Of a stretch of DNA of 8,721 bases, positions 1 through 6,136 are shown piece after piece. A program made the position numbers and the translations under genes. Position 1 is the stretch's first letter; each line of letters opens with the position of its first letter. The notes below the pieces were generated by a model. That model was not told the DNA's origin, ran no database searches, and worked only from the letters and a program-made list of their open reading frames with translations. The stretch lies in NCBI GenBank assembly GCA_028290765.1, contig JAQGJF010000023.1:1-8721 (forward strand), written 5' to 3'. The stretch is from Tardiphaga sp. (GTDB taxonomy: Bacteria > Pseudomonadota > Alphaproteobacteria > Rhizobiales > Xanthobacteraceae).

Positions 1-318
1 CGCCCGTCGACCGAAGCCGCCAACACCGACGCCTTTGTCGAGGTCGACGAGATCACGCTGCAGGGCGAGGTGAAGCGGATTTTCTCCGGCTGGATGTTCG
101 CGGCAAGCCCCGGCCTGCATGGCGTCGAACATCCGATTTACGACATCTGGCTGACCGACTGCAAAATGCCGGATGCCACGGTGGTGAGCGCACAACCCGA
201 CGCGCCGAAGCCGGTGTCGGCACCGCCGCCTCCACAAAAGCGCGCGCCGCCGAAGCAGCCGCCGCGTCCGCCGGCGCCGTCGCCGACCGGTCCGCCGCAA
301 TTCCCGATGTTCAGGTAG
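1..318 (+). CDS. DUF2155 domain-containing protein, 3' part (5' end outside window)
   Basis: The reading frame is open from base 1 to the TAG at 316-318, giving 105 residues of a protein whose start lies before the window. Residues 14-54 (VDEITLQGEVKRIFSGWMFA, then SPGLHGVEHPIYDIWLTDC) are the conserved core of DUF2155, a small alphaproteobacterial family that usually carries a signal peptide and is probably periplasmic; its biochemical role is not known to me. The core ends at the only visible cysteine, Cys54. It is followed by a low-complexity tail (about residues 66-102) with 18 prolines plus lysine and arginine, ending in PQFPMFR. The gene converges with aat, with only 7 nt between the two stop codons and no obvious terminator. 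Family assignment is by motif recognition; the missing N-terminus prevents checking the signal peptide. Confidence 0.85.
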   Translation, partial: RPSTEAANTDAFVEVDEITLQGEVKRIFSGWMFAASPGLHGVEHPIYDIWLTDCKMPDATVVSAQPDAPKPVSAPPPPQKRAPPKQPPRPPAPSPTGPPQFPMFR

Positions 319-325
319 CCGATCG

Positions 326-1030
326 CTAACCGCGCCCCGCTTGCGAGCGCGCGGGCTCGCGGCCGGCGATGATGGTGAGCGCCTCGGCGCCGCCGACCGG
401 CCGATCGACCGGCAGCCTTGCAAAATCGGCGACGCCGTCGAGGGCCTTGTCGAGCTGGCTGCGATAGCGCCGCCGCGACACCTCCGTGGCGCCGAATGTT
501 CGCAGATGCTCGGTGACGAATTGGGTGTCGAGCAGCACGAAGCCGCCGGCGATCAGCCGCGCCACCAGATGCACCAGCGCTACTTTCGAGGCGTCGCGGA
601 CGCGATGAAACATGCTCTCGCCGAAATAGGCCCGGCCCAGGCTGACGCCGTAGAGCCCGCCGACCAGGTCGCCATCCCGCCACACCTCGACGCTGTGGCA
701 GTGACCGATCTCATACAGGCCGGTGTAGAGATCGCGGATGCGTTTGTTGATCCAGGTGTTGTCGCGGCCGGGTTGCGGCTCCGCACAGCCGTCGATCACG
801 GCCTTGAAGGCGGTGTTAATGCTAACGGTGAAAGCGTCGGAGCGCACCGTGCGCGCCAGCCTCGAGGAAATCTGAAAGCCGTCGAGCGGGATGATGCCGC
901 GCCGTTCCGGCTCGACCCAGAACAGCGTCGGGTCGTCGACGCTTTCCGCCATTGGAAAAATGCCGCAGGCGTAAGCGCGCAGCAGCATTTCGGGGGTTAT
1001 CTCGGAAGATGCGGAGTCACGGGACGTCAT
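326..1030 (-). CDS. aat: Leucyl/phenylalanyl-tRNA--protein transferase (Aat)
   Basis: This 234-residue protein has the usual length for bacterial Aat. The cytosolic enzyme moves Leu or Phe from aminoacyl-tRNA to the N-terminal Arg or Lys of proteins, marking them for ClpS/ClpAP degradation in the N-degron pathway. Family motifs are visible in order: YACGIFPM (20-27), [13 protein letters not shown] (37-49), the NTWI region (91-94), the catalytic-core run [15 protein letters not shown] (127-141), SKVALVHL (148-155) and [16 protein letters not shown] (166-181). The ATG at 1028-1030 fits the family N-terminus ([16 protein letters not shown]); the ribosome site is weak, with AGGG about 6 nt upstream. 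The gene lies downstream of the VOC gene on the same strand, 126 nt away, and converges with the DUF2155 gene. No clear promoter was found. A 6-bp inverted repeat (GCGAGC/GCTCGC, 343-360) lies inside its 3' end. Confidence 0.96.
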   Translation of the reverse strand: MTSRDSASSEITPEMLLRAYACGIFPMAESVDDPTLFWVEPERRGIIPLDGFQISSRLARTVRSDAFTVSINTAFKAVIDGCAEPQPGRDNTWINKRIRDLYTGLYEIGHCHSVEVWRDGDLVGGLYGVSLGRAYFGESMFHRVRDASKVALVHLVARLIAGGFVLLDTQFVTEHLRTFGATEVSRRRYRSQLDKALDGVADFARLPVDRPVGGAEALTIIAGREPARSQAGRG

Positions 1031-1108
1031 GCCTAACCCTAGCAGGGGCGTGCGGATCGCCCAAGCCGCGAATCAGGTGGTCGGGTACCGCACTCAAGGG
1101 CACCGTGT

Positions 1109-1129
1109 CGAAGCATGGACCCATGCTCG
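1109..1129 (-). terminator. Hairpin after the VOC gene, possible terminator without U-tract
   Basis: The 126-nt gap between the VOC stop and the aat start holds an inverted repeat: 1109-1118 (CGAAGCATGG) pairs with 1121-1129 (CCATGCTCG), nine pairs with one bulged base and a nominal AC centre. It starts about 27 nt after the VOC stop. No T-run follows on either strand, so it is not a canonical intrinsic terminator; it could serve transcript-end processing or a DNA-binding protein. The outer CGAAGC (1109-1114) can instead pair with GCTTCG at 1132-1137. The rest of the gap must contain any separate aat promoter, but I see no convincing -35/-10 pair. Confidence 0.35.
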
Positions 1130-1156
1130 TTGCTTCGCGGAGGGCCGCAGGCGTCG

Positions 1157-1735
1157 CTATCGTCTGGGCGGAATCCCGATCGGGGGCAGGGGATCGGGAA
1201 GAAATTCACCGGCCATGGCGGCGCGATGGATGTCGGCAGCCGATGTTCCGGCGCGATAGGCATCCAGCACGCGATCCGGGTTGAAAAACACGCCGATGGG
1301 GTTGGCGGCGAATTCCGGCGACGTCCGCATCCAATGCGACGACTTCGCCCAATCGCCGAAATTGTCGATCTGCAGTTCGACGAGGTTGCGATCGGGATCA
1401 CCATAATACATCGAAGTCGTCAGGCCGTGATCCAGACAAAAATGTGGCCGGATACCGAGCTCGCGCAGGCGTGCATAGCTGTCGAACATATCGGCGAACG
1501 ACGTATGTTCGAAAGCGATGTGATGCAGGCCGGTATGGGTGTCCTTGGCCGGGTCGTCGGCGGTATCGGGCAGGCTGATGAGAGCGAGGCGATGGTTGGC
1601 GGCGTCGTTGGTCAGCCAGGCGCCGACCGGCGCCCGATGCGCGACCTCGAGCCCCGCGACGTGGCCGTACCATTCGATCATTTCCTGGAGCCGCGTGGTC
1701 ATCAGGTTGACGTGATGGAGGACCGGTTTGACCAT
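1157..1735 (-). CDS. VOC-superfamily protein, extradiol ring-cleavage dioxygenase-like
   Basis: This 192-residue protein has one vicinal-oxygen-chelate module of two paired beta-alpha-beta-beta-beta units. The metal-binding triad expected of the superfamily is visible: His8 (in LHHVNL), His72 (in LHHIAFE) and Glu120 (in NLVELQ). The signature YYGDPDRNLVELQ (110-122) is the typical end of such domains, and His104 with Tyr110 resembles the active-site neighbourhood of type I extradiol dioxygenases. The tail (about 139-192, SPEFAANPIGVFFNPDRVL onward) resembles short catechol-2,3-dioxygenase/biphenyldiol-dioxygenase annotations in Bradyrhizobium, so a Fe(II)-dependent ring-cleaving enzyme acting on a catechol is plausible. 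A lyase, isomerase or resistance-type VOC role is not excluded. The ATG at 1733-1735 is preceded by GGAG (1744-1747) at 8 nt. It lies 37 nt after the NHL gene on the same strand, so the two are probably cotranscribed. Confidence 0.85.
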   Translation of the reverse strand: MVKPVLHHVNLMTTRLQEMIEWYGHVAGLEVAHRAPVGAWLTNDAANHRLALISLPDTADDPAKDTHTGLHHIAFEHTSFADMFDSYARLRELGIRPHFCLDHGLTTSMYYGDPDRNLVELQIDNFGDWAKSSHWMRTSPEFAANPIGVFFNPDRVLDAYRAGTSAADIHRAAMAGEFLPDPLPPIGIPPRR

Positions 1736-1772
1736 GGACTTTTCTCCGTTGCGCGGCGTTATGCCGCCGCCG

Positions 1773-2798
1773 TTATTTCCTGACGTATTTCTTCAGATCC
1801 TTCGGTCCGACTTCGGCGCCAAACACGCTGCCGTCCTTGTCGACGCCGACGCCTTCGGCGGTGCTCGATACCGACATCGGCTGCTGGTCCGGAATCAACC
1901 CATTTACCTTGGCGTCGTCCAGCCTGCCGAAACGGATGCCTTTTTCGCAGCCGGGATTGTAGCCATAGGCCGCGGCGTCGCGTGACTGGGATTCTGAATC
2001 GCCGACATAGATCATCTGATCCTTGGTGACCACGACGGCGCTCGGCCGGCTGAATTGCTTCCATTCGCCGAGATAGCTGCCGTCGGACGTGAACAACGCG
2101 ATCCGGTTATGATTGCGATCGCCAACCAGGAGCCGGCCGCGGGCGTCGAAGGCCAGCGCATGGGGCATGTCGAGTTCGCCGGGCCCGGAGCCCTTGCCGC
2201 CGAACGATTTGATGAATTTGCCGTCCGGCGAGAACACCAGGATCAGCGATTTGTCGCCACGCGCCGTGTGACCCTGCGAGACGAAGATGTCGCCGTTTGG
2301 CGCGATGGCGACGGCGTTGGGCTGCGAGAAACCATCCGGCGCCTCGCCGCCGCCGGGCCTGCCCAGGGTCATGAGAATGTTGCCCTCCGGACTGAATTTG
2401 AAGACCTGCATGCCTTTGCCGTCTTTCGCGGCGTTGTCGGTCACCCAGACATTGCCGGCTTCGTCCACGGTGAGGCCGTGCGGCATCATCAACAGGCCGC
2501 CGCCGAAATGGCGCAGCACCTTGCCGTCAGGTGCAAAGGCGATGATCGGATCGAGCGACGATCCCGCGCAGCTGTTGGCGCCGCAGCGGTCATAGGCCCA
2601 GATCGTGCCGTCGGGTGCGACGGTGACGCCCGCCGTCGAGCCCCAGGCGCGGCCATCCGGCAACGGAGCAAAGCTGGTGCCGCGTTGATAGGGATCCGGC
2701 GCGTCGTTGACGCAGGGGTAACTCGCCTGGGCGAGGGCGGCTTGCGCGCCCCAGAACGCCGCGAGGACCGAGAGCGAAAGCAGGCGCCAACCGGCCAT
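1773..2798 (-). CDS. Secreted NHL-repeat six-bladed beta-propeller protein
   Basis: The protein has 341 residues from the preferred ATG at 2796-2798. The N-terminus (MAGWRLLSLSVLAAFWGAQA, then ALAQA) is a clear Sec signal peptide with likely cleavage near residue 23, so the protein should be periplasmic or secreted. NHL-type blades recur: GVTVAPDGTIWAYD (57-70), MPHGLTVDEAGNVWVTD (105-121), QPNAVAIAPNGDIFVSQG (159-176), MPHALAFDARGRLLVGDRNH (211-230), RPSAVVVTKDQMIYVGD (251-267) and AEGVGVDKDGSVFGAEV (314-330). The fold is shared with peptidyl-hydroxyglycine amidating lyases, and alphaproteobacterial relatives are often annotated so, but lyase activity cannot be claimed here. Four cysteines remain after cleavage (29, 72, 77, 284), possibly disulfides. 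An ATG two codons upstream (2802-2804) is only 3 nt from the ribosome site GGGAGG, whereas 2798 is 9 nt away. Upstream in-frame codons to 2909 have no protein-like character. It is first in a unit with the VOC gene. Confidence 0.85.
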   Translation of the reverse strand: MAGWRLLSLSVLAAFWGAQAALAQASYPCVNDAPDPYQRGTSFAPLPDGRAWGSTAGVTVAPDGTIWAYDRCGANSCAGSSLDPIIAFAPDGKVLRHFGGGLLMMPHGLTVDEAGNVWVTDNAAKDGKGMQVFKFSPEGNILMTLGRPGGGEAPDGFSQPNAVAIAPNGDIFVSQGHTARGDKSLILVFSPDGKFIKSFGGKGSGPGELDMPHALAFDARGRLLVGDRNHNRIALFTSDGSYLGEWKQFSRPSAVVVTKDQMIYVGDSESQSRDAAAYGYNPGCEKGIRFGRLDDAKVNGLIPDQQPMSVSSTAEGVGVDKDGSVFGAEVGPKDLKKYVRK

Positions 2799-2807
2799 GA
2801 CCATGAG

Positions 2808-2813
2808 CCTCCC
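2808..2813 (-). promoter_or_regulatory. Ribosome binding site that decides the NHL protein start
   Basis: The minus strand reads GGGAGG here, a strong Shine-Dalgarno match. Two in-frame ATGs follow at 2802-2804 (3 nt spacing) and 2796-2798 (9 nt spacing); the second is favoured. The leader just upstream (2815-2842) is unusually AT-rich for this GC-rich DNA, with 7 G or C in 28 bases, and contains a near-tandem repeat, ATTTGCGTTCTT (2820-2831) and ATTTGTTCTT (2832-2841) on the plus strand. Confidence 0.7.
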
Positions 2814-2902
2814 GTTTTTATTTGCGTTCTTATTTGTTCTTGTGCGGCCCGCCGTTGCGGCCGGCGATGACGGAAGACAGCACGTCTTTCGGGATTTTTC
2901 AA

Positions 2903-2919
2903 TTGGCACCCGGCACGCT
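2903..2919 (+). promoter_or_regulatory. Candidate sigma-54 promoter for the DASS transporter
   Basis: The plus strand reads TTGGCACCCGGCACGCT. The -24 half (TTGGCAC) is a full match to the RpoN consensus, and the essential GG (2905-2906) and GC (2917-2918) are exactly 10 nt apart, as required. The -12 half reads ACGC instead of TTGC, which is a real weakness. A start near 2930 would leave a leader of about 150 nt before the GTG at 3078. RpoN control of dicarboxylate uptake is known for rhizobial dctA, which makes the match plausible, but no enhancer site or RpoN activator gene is visible here. Confidence 0.3.
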
Positions 2920-2982
2920 TCCGCGCGCCGAGGATGGACGTTTGCCCGGGATATGAACCGAAAGCTGCCCTAGCTCGGCCTT

Positions 2983-3007
2983 GCCATCGCGGAAAAACCA
3001 GCGATGC
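2983..3007 (+). other. Stem-loop in the putative transporter leader
   Basis: CATCGC (2985-2990) and GCGATG (3001-3006) are perfect inverted repeats. The stem can extend inward by two G-C pairs (2991-2992 with 2998-2999, one bulged A) to close an AAAAA loop, and outward by G2983-C3007 with one bulge. It ends about 58 nt before the ribosome site of the transporter gene. It could be an RNA hairpin in the 5' leader or an operator; nothing identifies a known riboswitch. Confidence 0.3.
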
Positions 3008-3064
3008 TGCGTGGGCGATAGACCATGCCGCGGGAAGTAACTCGCGCGTGCATCAAAACAATAC

Positions 3065-3072
3065 GAGGGGGG
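3065..3072 (+). promoter_or_regulatory. Ribosome binding site selecting the GTG start of the transporter
   Basis: GAGGGGGG lies 5 nt before the GTG at 3078-3080. The frame stays open upstream to an ATG at 2934, but that 48-codon extension has no ribosome site of this quality and is not like the family N-terminus, whereas the GTG puts a hydrophobic segment at residue 8 onward as expected. Confidence 0.75.
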
Positions 3073-3077
3073 CGTCC

Positions 3078-4523
3078 GTGACGATCAAATGGAAGACCAT
3101 AGCGCCGCTAGGCGTCTGGCTCGCGATCTACCTGGCGCCGATTCCGGCAGGCCTCAATGCGAACCAGTGGCACTATTTCGCGGTGTTCGCCGCCGTGATT
3201 GCGGGCTTGATTCTCGAGTCGATGCCGGTGGGCGCGGTGGGCCTGATCGGTCTCACCTTTGCCGGGGTGATGGGCTATGTCGAGCCGGATCCCAACAAGT
3301 CGCTGCGCTGGATGTTGGGCGGCTTTTCCGAAAGCACGGTCTGGCTGATCGTCGGCGCCTTTGTCTTCTCGATCGGATATCGCAAGAGTGGACTGGGCAA
3401 GAGGCTGGCGCTGCTGCTGGTCCGGGGCCTCGGCCGCCATACGCTCGGTCTCGGCTACGCCGTGGCATTCTCGGATCTGGTGCTGGCCCCGGCGACGCCT
3501 TCCAATACCGCGCGCAGCGGTGGCACCGTCTATCCGATCGTCAGCAACATTCCGAGAATCTACGGCTCCGAGCCCGGTCCCACCGCCGCAAGGATCGGGA
3601 CCTATGTGATGTGGACGGCATTTGCCGCGACCGCGGTCACGAGTTCGCTCTTCCTGACCGCGCTGGCGCCCAACGCCGCAGCACTCAGCTTCGCCAAGAA
3701 GATCGTTGGCGTCGATATCGGATGGTCGCAGTGGTTCATCGGCTTCGCCCCGCTCGGGGTCCCGCTGATCCTGCTGGTGCCGCTGCTGAGCTATTTGATC
3801 TGCCGGCCGGAGGTGAAGCAAAGCCCGGAAATCGTGACGTGGAGCGCCAAGGAACTCGAGGCCATGGGCCCGCTGTCGCGAAACGAATGGATCATGGCCG
3901 CCCTGGTGCTGCTGGCGATGTTTCTGTGGATCACCGGGTCGAATCCGGACATCAGCCTGCCGGGCGTGGGCTCCAACTACATCAACGCGACGATGGTGGT
4001 GTTCGTGGTGATCTCGCTGATGCTGGTGACGGGGGTCGTCGAATTCGCCGACATCATCGCTGAAAAAGCTGCTTGGGAGGTGTTCTTCTACTTTACCTCG
4101 CTGTTGACCCTGTCATCCGGCCTGAACGAAATCGGGTTCATCAAATGGGTGGCCGCGGGATACGCCCAGCCGTTGGCGACCTTGTCGCCGACGCTGGCCA
4201 TGATCCTGCTCGTCTCGCTGTTCTTCTGGATCCATTATTTCTTTTCCAGCATCACGGCACACGCCGCCGCGGTGCTGCCGGTGGTGCTCGCGGTCGGGAC
4301 CAGCATCCCGGGATTGCCGATCGCGACGCTCACACTGCTGTGCATCTATTCGCTGGGGCTGATGGGCGTCATTTCCCCCTATGCCACCGGTCCGGCGCCG
4401 ATGTATTTCGGCAGCGGTTTCGTCGGCAAGGCCGACTTCTGGAAATTCGGCCTGATCTTCGGATTGATCTATTTTGCCGGTCTTCTTGCCATCGTGCTGC
4501 CATGGCTTCGCATGATCGGCTGA
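3078..4523 (+). CDS. DASS/SLC13-family anion transporter (probable di- or tricarboxylate carrier)
   Basis: This 481-residue inner-membrane protein has roughly a dozen hydrophobic segments, a normal length for the divalent anion:sodium symporter family (CitT, SodiT1 and YflS relatives). The first substrate/sodium signature is intact in LAPATPSNTARSGGTVYPI (136-154), with the SNT at 142-144. The second, pseudo-symmetric motif is FFSSITAHAAAVLP (388-401), with S391-I392-T393 where many members have SNT or SxT. The C-terminal GVISPYATGPAPMYFGSGFV (430-449) resembles 2-oxoglutarate/malate and citrate carriers. The likely role is uptake or exchange of a dicarboxylate such as malate or 2-oxoglutarate; substrate and sodium dependence cannot be read from sequence alone. 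The GTG start has a strong ribosome site 5 nt upstream. It is a single-gene plus-strand unit, divergent from NHL-VOC and convergent with the kinase operon (87 nt between stops). Confidence 0.9.
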   Translation: MTIKWKTIAPLGVWLAIYLAPIPAGLNANQWHYFAVFAAVIAGLILESMPVGAVGLIGLTFAGVMGYVEPDPNKSLRWMLGGFSESTVWLIVGAFVFSIGYRKSGLGKRLALLLVRGLGRHTLGLGYAVAFSDLVLAPATPSNTARSGGTVYPIVSNIPRIYGSEPGPTAARIGTYVMWTAFAATAVTSSLFLTALAPNAAALSFAKKIVGVDIGWSQWFIGFAPLGVPLILLVPLLSYLICRPEVKQSPEIVTWSAKELEAMGPLSRNEWIMAALVLLAMFLWITGSNPDISLPGVGSNYINATMVVFVVISLMLVTGVVEFADIIAEKAAWEVFFYFTSLLTLSSGLNEIGFIKWVAAGYAQPLATLSPTLAMILLVSLFFWIHYFFSSITAHAAAVLPVVLAVGTSIPGLPIATLTLLCIYSLGLMGVISPYATGPAPMYFGSGFVGKADFWKFGLIFGLIYFAGLLAIVLPWLRMIG

Positions 4524-4530
4524 GTAGCCG
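4517..4530 (+). terminator. Small hairpin over the transporter stop codon
   Basis: CGGCT (4517-4521) and AGCCG (4526-4530) form a perfect 5-bp stem with a GAGT tetraloop that includes part of the TGA stop (4521-4523). No T-run follows, so intrinsic termination is doubtful. The rest of the 87-nt gap to the convergent kinase stop shows no stronger structure, so termination between these convergent units may rely on Rho. Confidence 0.25.
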
Positions 4531-4610
4531 TCGTGGCGAACCCATGCGGAACGCGGGCGCTCCACCTGATGCCGGATGACGGCGCGGCTGGCCCGGAGCG
4601 GTCGATAGGC

Positions 4611-5699
4611 TCAGCTCGCCGCCGTCGCCGTTGTGTCGGCCGGCGCGTTGCGGCGGCGGAATCGCAGCACGATCCGCGTTCCGGCGTGTGAAGCGTCGCG
4701 CTCGACTTCCGCTTCGAGCTTGGCGGCCATGGCACCGACGATGCGCTGTCCCATCCCGGTGGAGCGCGGGTCCTGTTTGACGTTGAGGCCGACGCCTTCG
4801 TCGGATATCGCCAGTTCGAGATCGTCCCCGTGCGAATTCAACACGACATGGATCGGGCCGGCGCCGTCGGGGTAGGCATATTTCACGGCGTTCATCACCA
4901 GCTCGTTGACGATGATGCCGATCGCCACCGCGCGGTCGGGATCGATTTCGATCGGCTCGGCCTTCAGCGTCAGCCGCGACATCCGGTTGCCTTCGGCCGA
5001 GCGCCTCAGATCCTCCAGCAGGGCTTCGAGATACTGGTTCAATAACACGCTGTTGAGGTCATGCGAGGTATAGAGACGGCGGTGCACCTGCGCCACCGCG
5101 GCGACACGGCCCATGGCATTGGTCAGCGCCGCCTTGACGTCGTCCTGGTTGGATGAATTGGCCTGCAAATGCAGCAGCGAGGCGATGATCTGCAGACTAT
5201 TGCCGACGCGATGGTTGACTTCGCGCAGCAGCACTTCGCGCTCGGCGGCAAGCGCGGCATACCGATCGCGCGAGGCGTGAACCTCGGCTTCGGCGTCATC
5301 GCGGGCCTTTCGGATCAACGCCTGCCGGATCGCGCTGTCGACGGCGACATGGAGCAAGGGCAGGAAATCGCCCTGGGTGTCCTTGACCAGATAGTCGACG
5401 GCGCCCGCTTTCAGCGCGGTGACCGCAATCTTGCTGTCCTGCGACGCCGTCACGAACACCACGGGCGGCGCATTCGGGATTGCCAGGATTCGCTCCAGCG
5501 TCTCGAGGCCGTCGAGACCGGGCATGTACTGATCGAGCGCCACGACGTCGATGCCGCCCTGTTCGAGACGCGCCAGGCCGGCCTCGCCGGATGGCGCGTG
5601 CGCGACGTGGTATCCCTGTCGCTTCAGGCCGCGCTCCACCAGCCGGGCGAGCGCCTCGTCATCGTCGATATACAGCAGCGTGGGTTTTTCATCGCTCAT
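4611..5699 (-). CDS. REC-HisKA_2 histidine kinase (soluble hybrid, last gene of signalling operon)
   Basis: This 362-residue cytosolic protein has no membrane segment. An N-terminal receiver domain (about 5-122) has the acidic pocket D12-D14, phospho-acceptor Asp56 (ALDQYMPGLDG), Thr84 and Lys106, all intact. A short coiled linker (128-157) leads to a HisKA_2 dimerisation domain with His163 in REVNHRVGNSLQIIASLL (159-176). The HATPase_c domain has the N-box NELVMNAVKYAYPDG (265-279), DEGVGL (300-305) and STGMGQRIV (313-321). HisKA_2/HWE kinases include those that phosphorylate PhyR in the general stress response; whether this one does is unknown. Its receiver suggests control by the upstream CHASE3 kinase. 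The ATG at 5697-5699 overlaps the previous stop in ATGA and lacks a clear ribosome site, implying translational coupling. The open frame continues upstream to 5873, but that part is the neighbour read out of frame. Confidence 0.92.
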   Translation of the reverse strand: MSDEKPTLLYIDDDEALARLVERGLKRQGYHVAHAPSGEAGLARLEQGGIDVVALDQYMPGLDGLETLERILAIPNAPPVVFVTASQDSKIAVTALKAGAVDYLVKDTQGDFLPLLHVAVDSAIRQALIRKARDDAEAEVHASRDRYAALAAEREVLLREVNHRVGNSLQIIASLLHLQANSSNQDDVKAALTNAMGRVAAVAQVHRRLYTSHDLNSVLLNQYLEALLEDLRRSAEGNRMSRLTLKAEPIEIDPDRAVAIGIIVNELVMNAVKYAYPDGAGPIHVVLNSHGDDLELAISDEGVGLNVKQDPRSTGMGQRIVGAMAAKLEAEVERDASHAGTRIVLRFRRRNAPADTTATAAS

Positions 5700-6136
5700 G
5701 TGGCGGCTTGCGGGACCTGGATGACCGAGAAGAACAGTCCGAGCTGTCGGATGGCGTTGGCAAAGCTTTCGTAGTTGACCGGCTTGGTGATGTAGACGTT
5801 GCAGCCGAGATCGTAGCAGCGCTTGATCTCGTGGGCGTCGTCGGTGGTGGTCAGCACCACGACCGGCGCGCATTTGAGGTATTTGTTCTCCTTGACGCGC
5901 TGCAGGATCTCGATGCCCGTCATGTCGGGCAGATTGAGGTCAAGCAGGATCAGCAAGGCCTCGCCCTTGCGATCGACGCCGGAGCCGTCGCTGCCGAACA
6001 AATAGTTGACCGCGGCGGTGCCGTTGGTGAACGGCAGGATATCGTTGTTGACGCCGGAACGGCGGATGTTGCGCTCGATCAGGCGGGCATGACCCTCATC
6101 GTCTTCGATCATGATGATGGTGACTGGTTTGCTCAT
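5696..6136 (-). CDS. Single-domain response regulator (Rcp1/CheY-like)
   Basis: At 146 residues this protein is one receiver domain with no output domain. The pocket is complete: E11-D12-D13 (MIEDDEGHARLIERNIRRSG), phospho-acceptor Asp66 (LLILLDLNLPDMTGIEIL), Thr96 (VVVLTTTDD) and Lys118-Pro119 (VYITKPVNYESF). The long beta3 approach (GSDGSGVDRKGEALLILLD) and overall style match Rcp1-type regulators found next to phytochrome and other sensor kinases in cyanobacteria and alphaproteobacteria. It probably acts as a phosphate shuttle or sink, or by protein contact, between the flanking kinases. Its ATG (6134-6136) overlaps the upstream kinase stop by 4 nt (ATGA), and its own stop overlaps the next start the same way, so the three proteins are probably made in fixed ratio. 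Confidence 0.94.
   Translation of the reverse strand: MSKPVTIIMIEDDEGHARLIERNIRRSGVNNDILPFTNGTAAVNYLFGSDGSGVDRKGEALLILLDLNLPDMTGIEILQRVKENKYLKCAPVVVLTTTDDAHEIKRCYDLGCNVYITKPVNYESFANAIRQLGLFFSVIQVPQAAT

Larger units (their letters stand above)
2799..3077. promoter_or_regulatory. Divergent control region between NHL-VOC unit and DASS transporter
   Basis: These 279 nt separate two divergently transcribed units and must hold both promoters. Visible elements are the NHL ribosome site (2808-2813) with its AT-rich leader, a near-direct repeat of TGCGGCC (2843-2849 begins GTGCGGCC, and TGCGGCC again at 2856-2862), a sigma-54-like motif facing the transporter (2903-2919), a leader hairpin (2983-3007) and the transporter ribosome site (3065-3072). 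For the NHL direction, a weak sigma-70-like pair can be drawn on the minus strand: TTGAAA (2897-2902), 17 nt, TGTCTT (2874-2879). The -10 matches only three of six bases, so I hold this loosely. I see no coding content between the units. Confidence 0.6.

Noticed and set aside
343..360. GCGAGC/GCTCGC inverted repeat near the aat stop as a terminator
   Set aside because: It lies inside the aat coding region, is only 6 bp in very GC-rich sequence, and no T-run follows.
341..1036. Long open frame on the plus strand opposite aat (231 codons)
   Set aside because: It is the antisense shadow of a clearly recognisable aat gene in GC-rich DNA, with no ribosome site or protein-like motif. Similar long frames opposite the NHL, VOC, kinase and accC genes were dropped for the same reason.
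2934..3077. Forty-eight-codon N-terminal extension of the transporter from the ATG at 2934
   Set aside because: It lacks a good ribosome site and has no hydrophobic or family-like character, while GTG 3078 has GAGGGGGG at 5 nt. The extension also contains the candidate leader hairpin.
4524..4610. Terminator, repeat or small gene in the gap between the transporter and the kinase operon
   Set aside because: Beyond the small hairpin over the stop codon there are only 4-bp inverted repeats, no T-run and no convincing short coding frame.
5700..5873. N-terminal extension of the REC-HisKA_2 kinase into the preceding gene
   Set aside because: The extra residues are the upstream regulator read in another frame; the receiver domain begins normally after the ATG at 5699, in a 4-nt overlap identical to the other operon junction.
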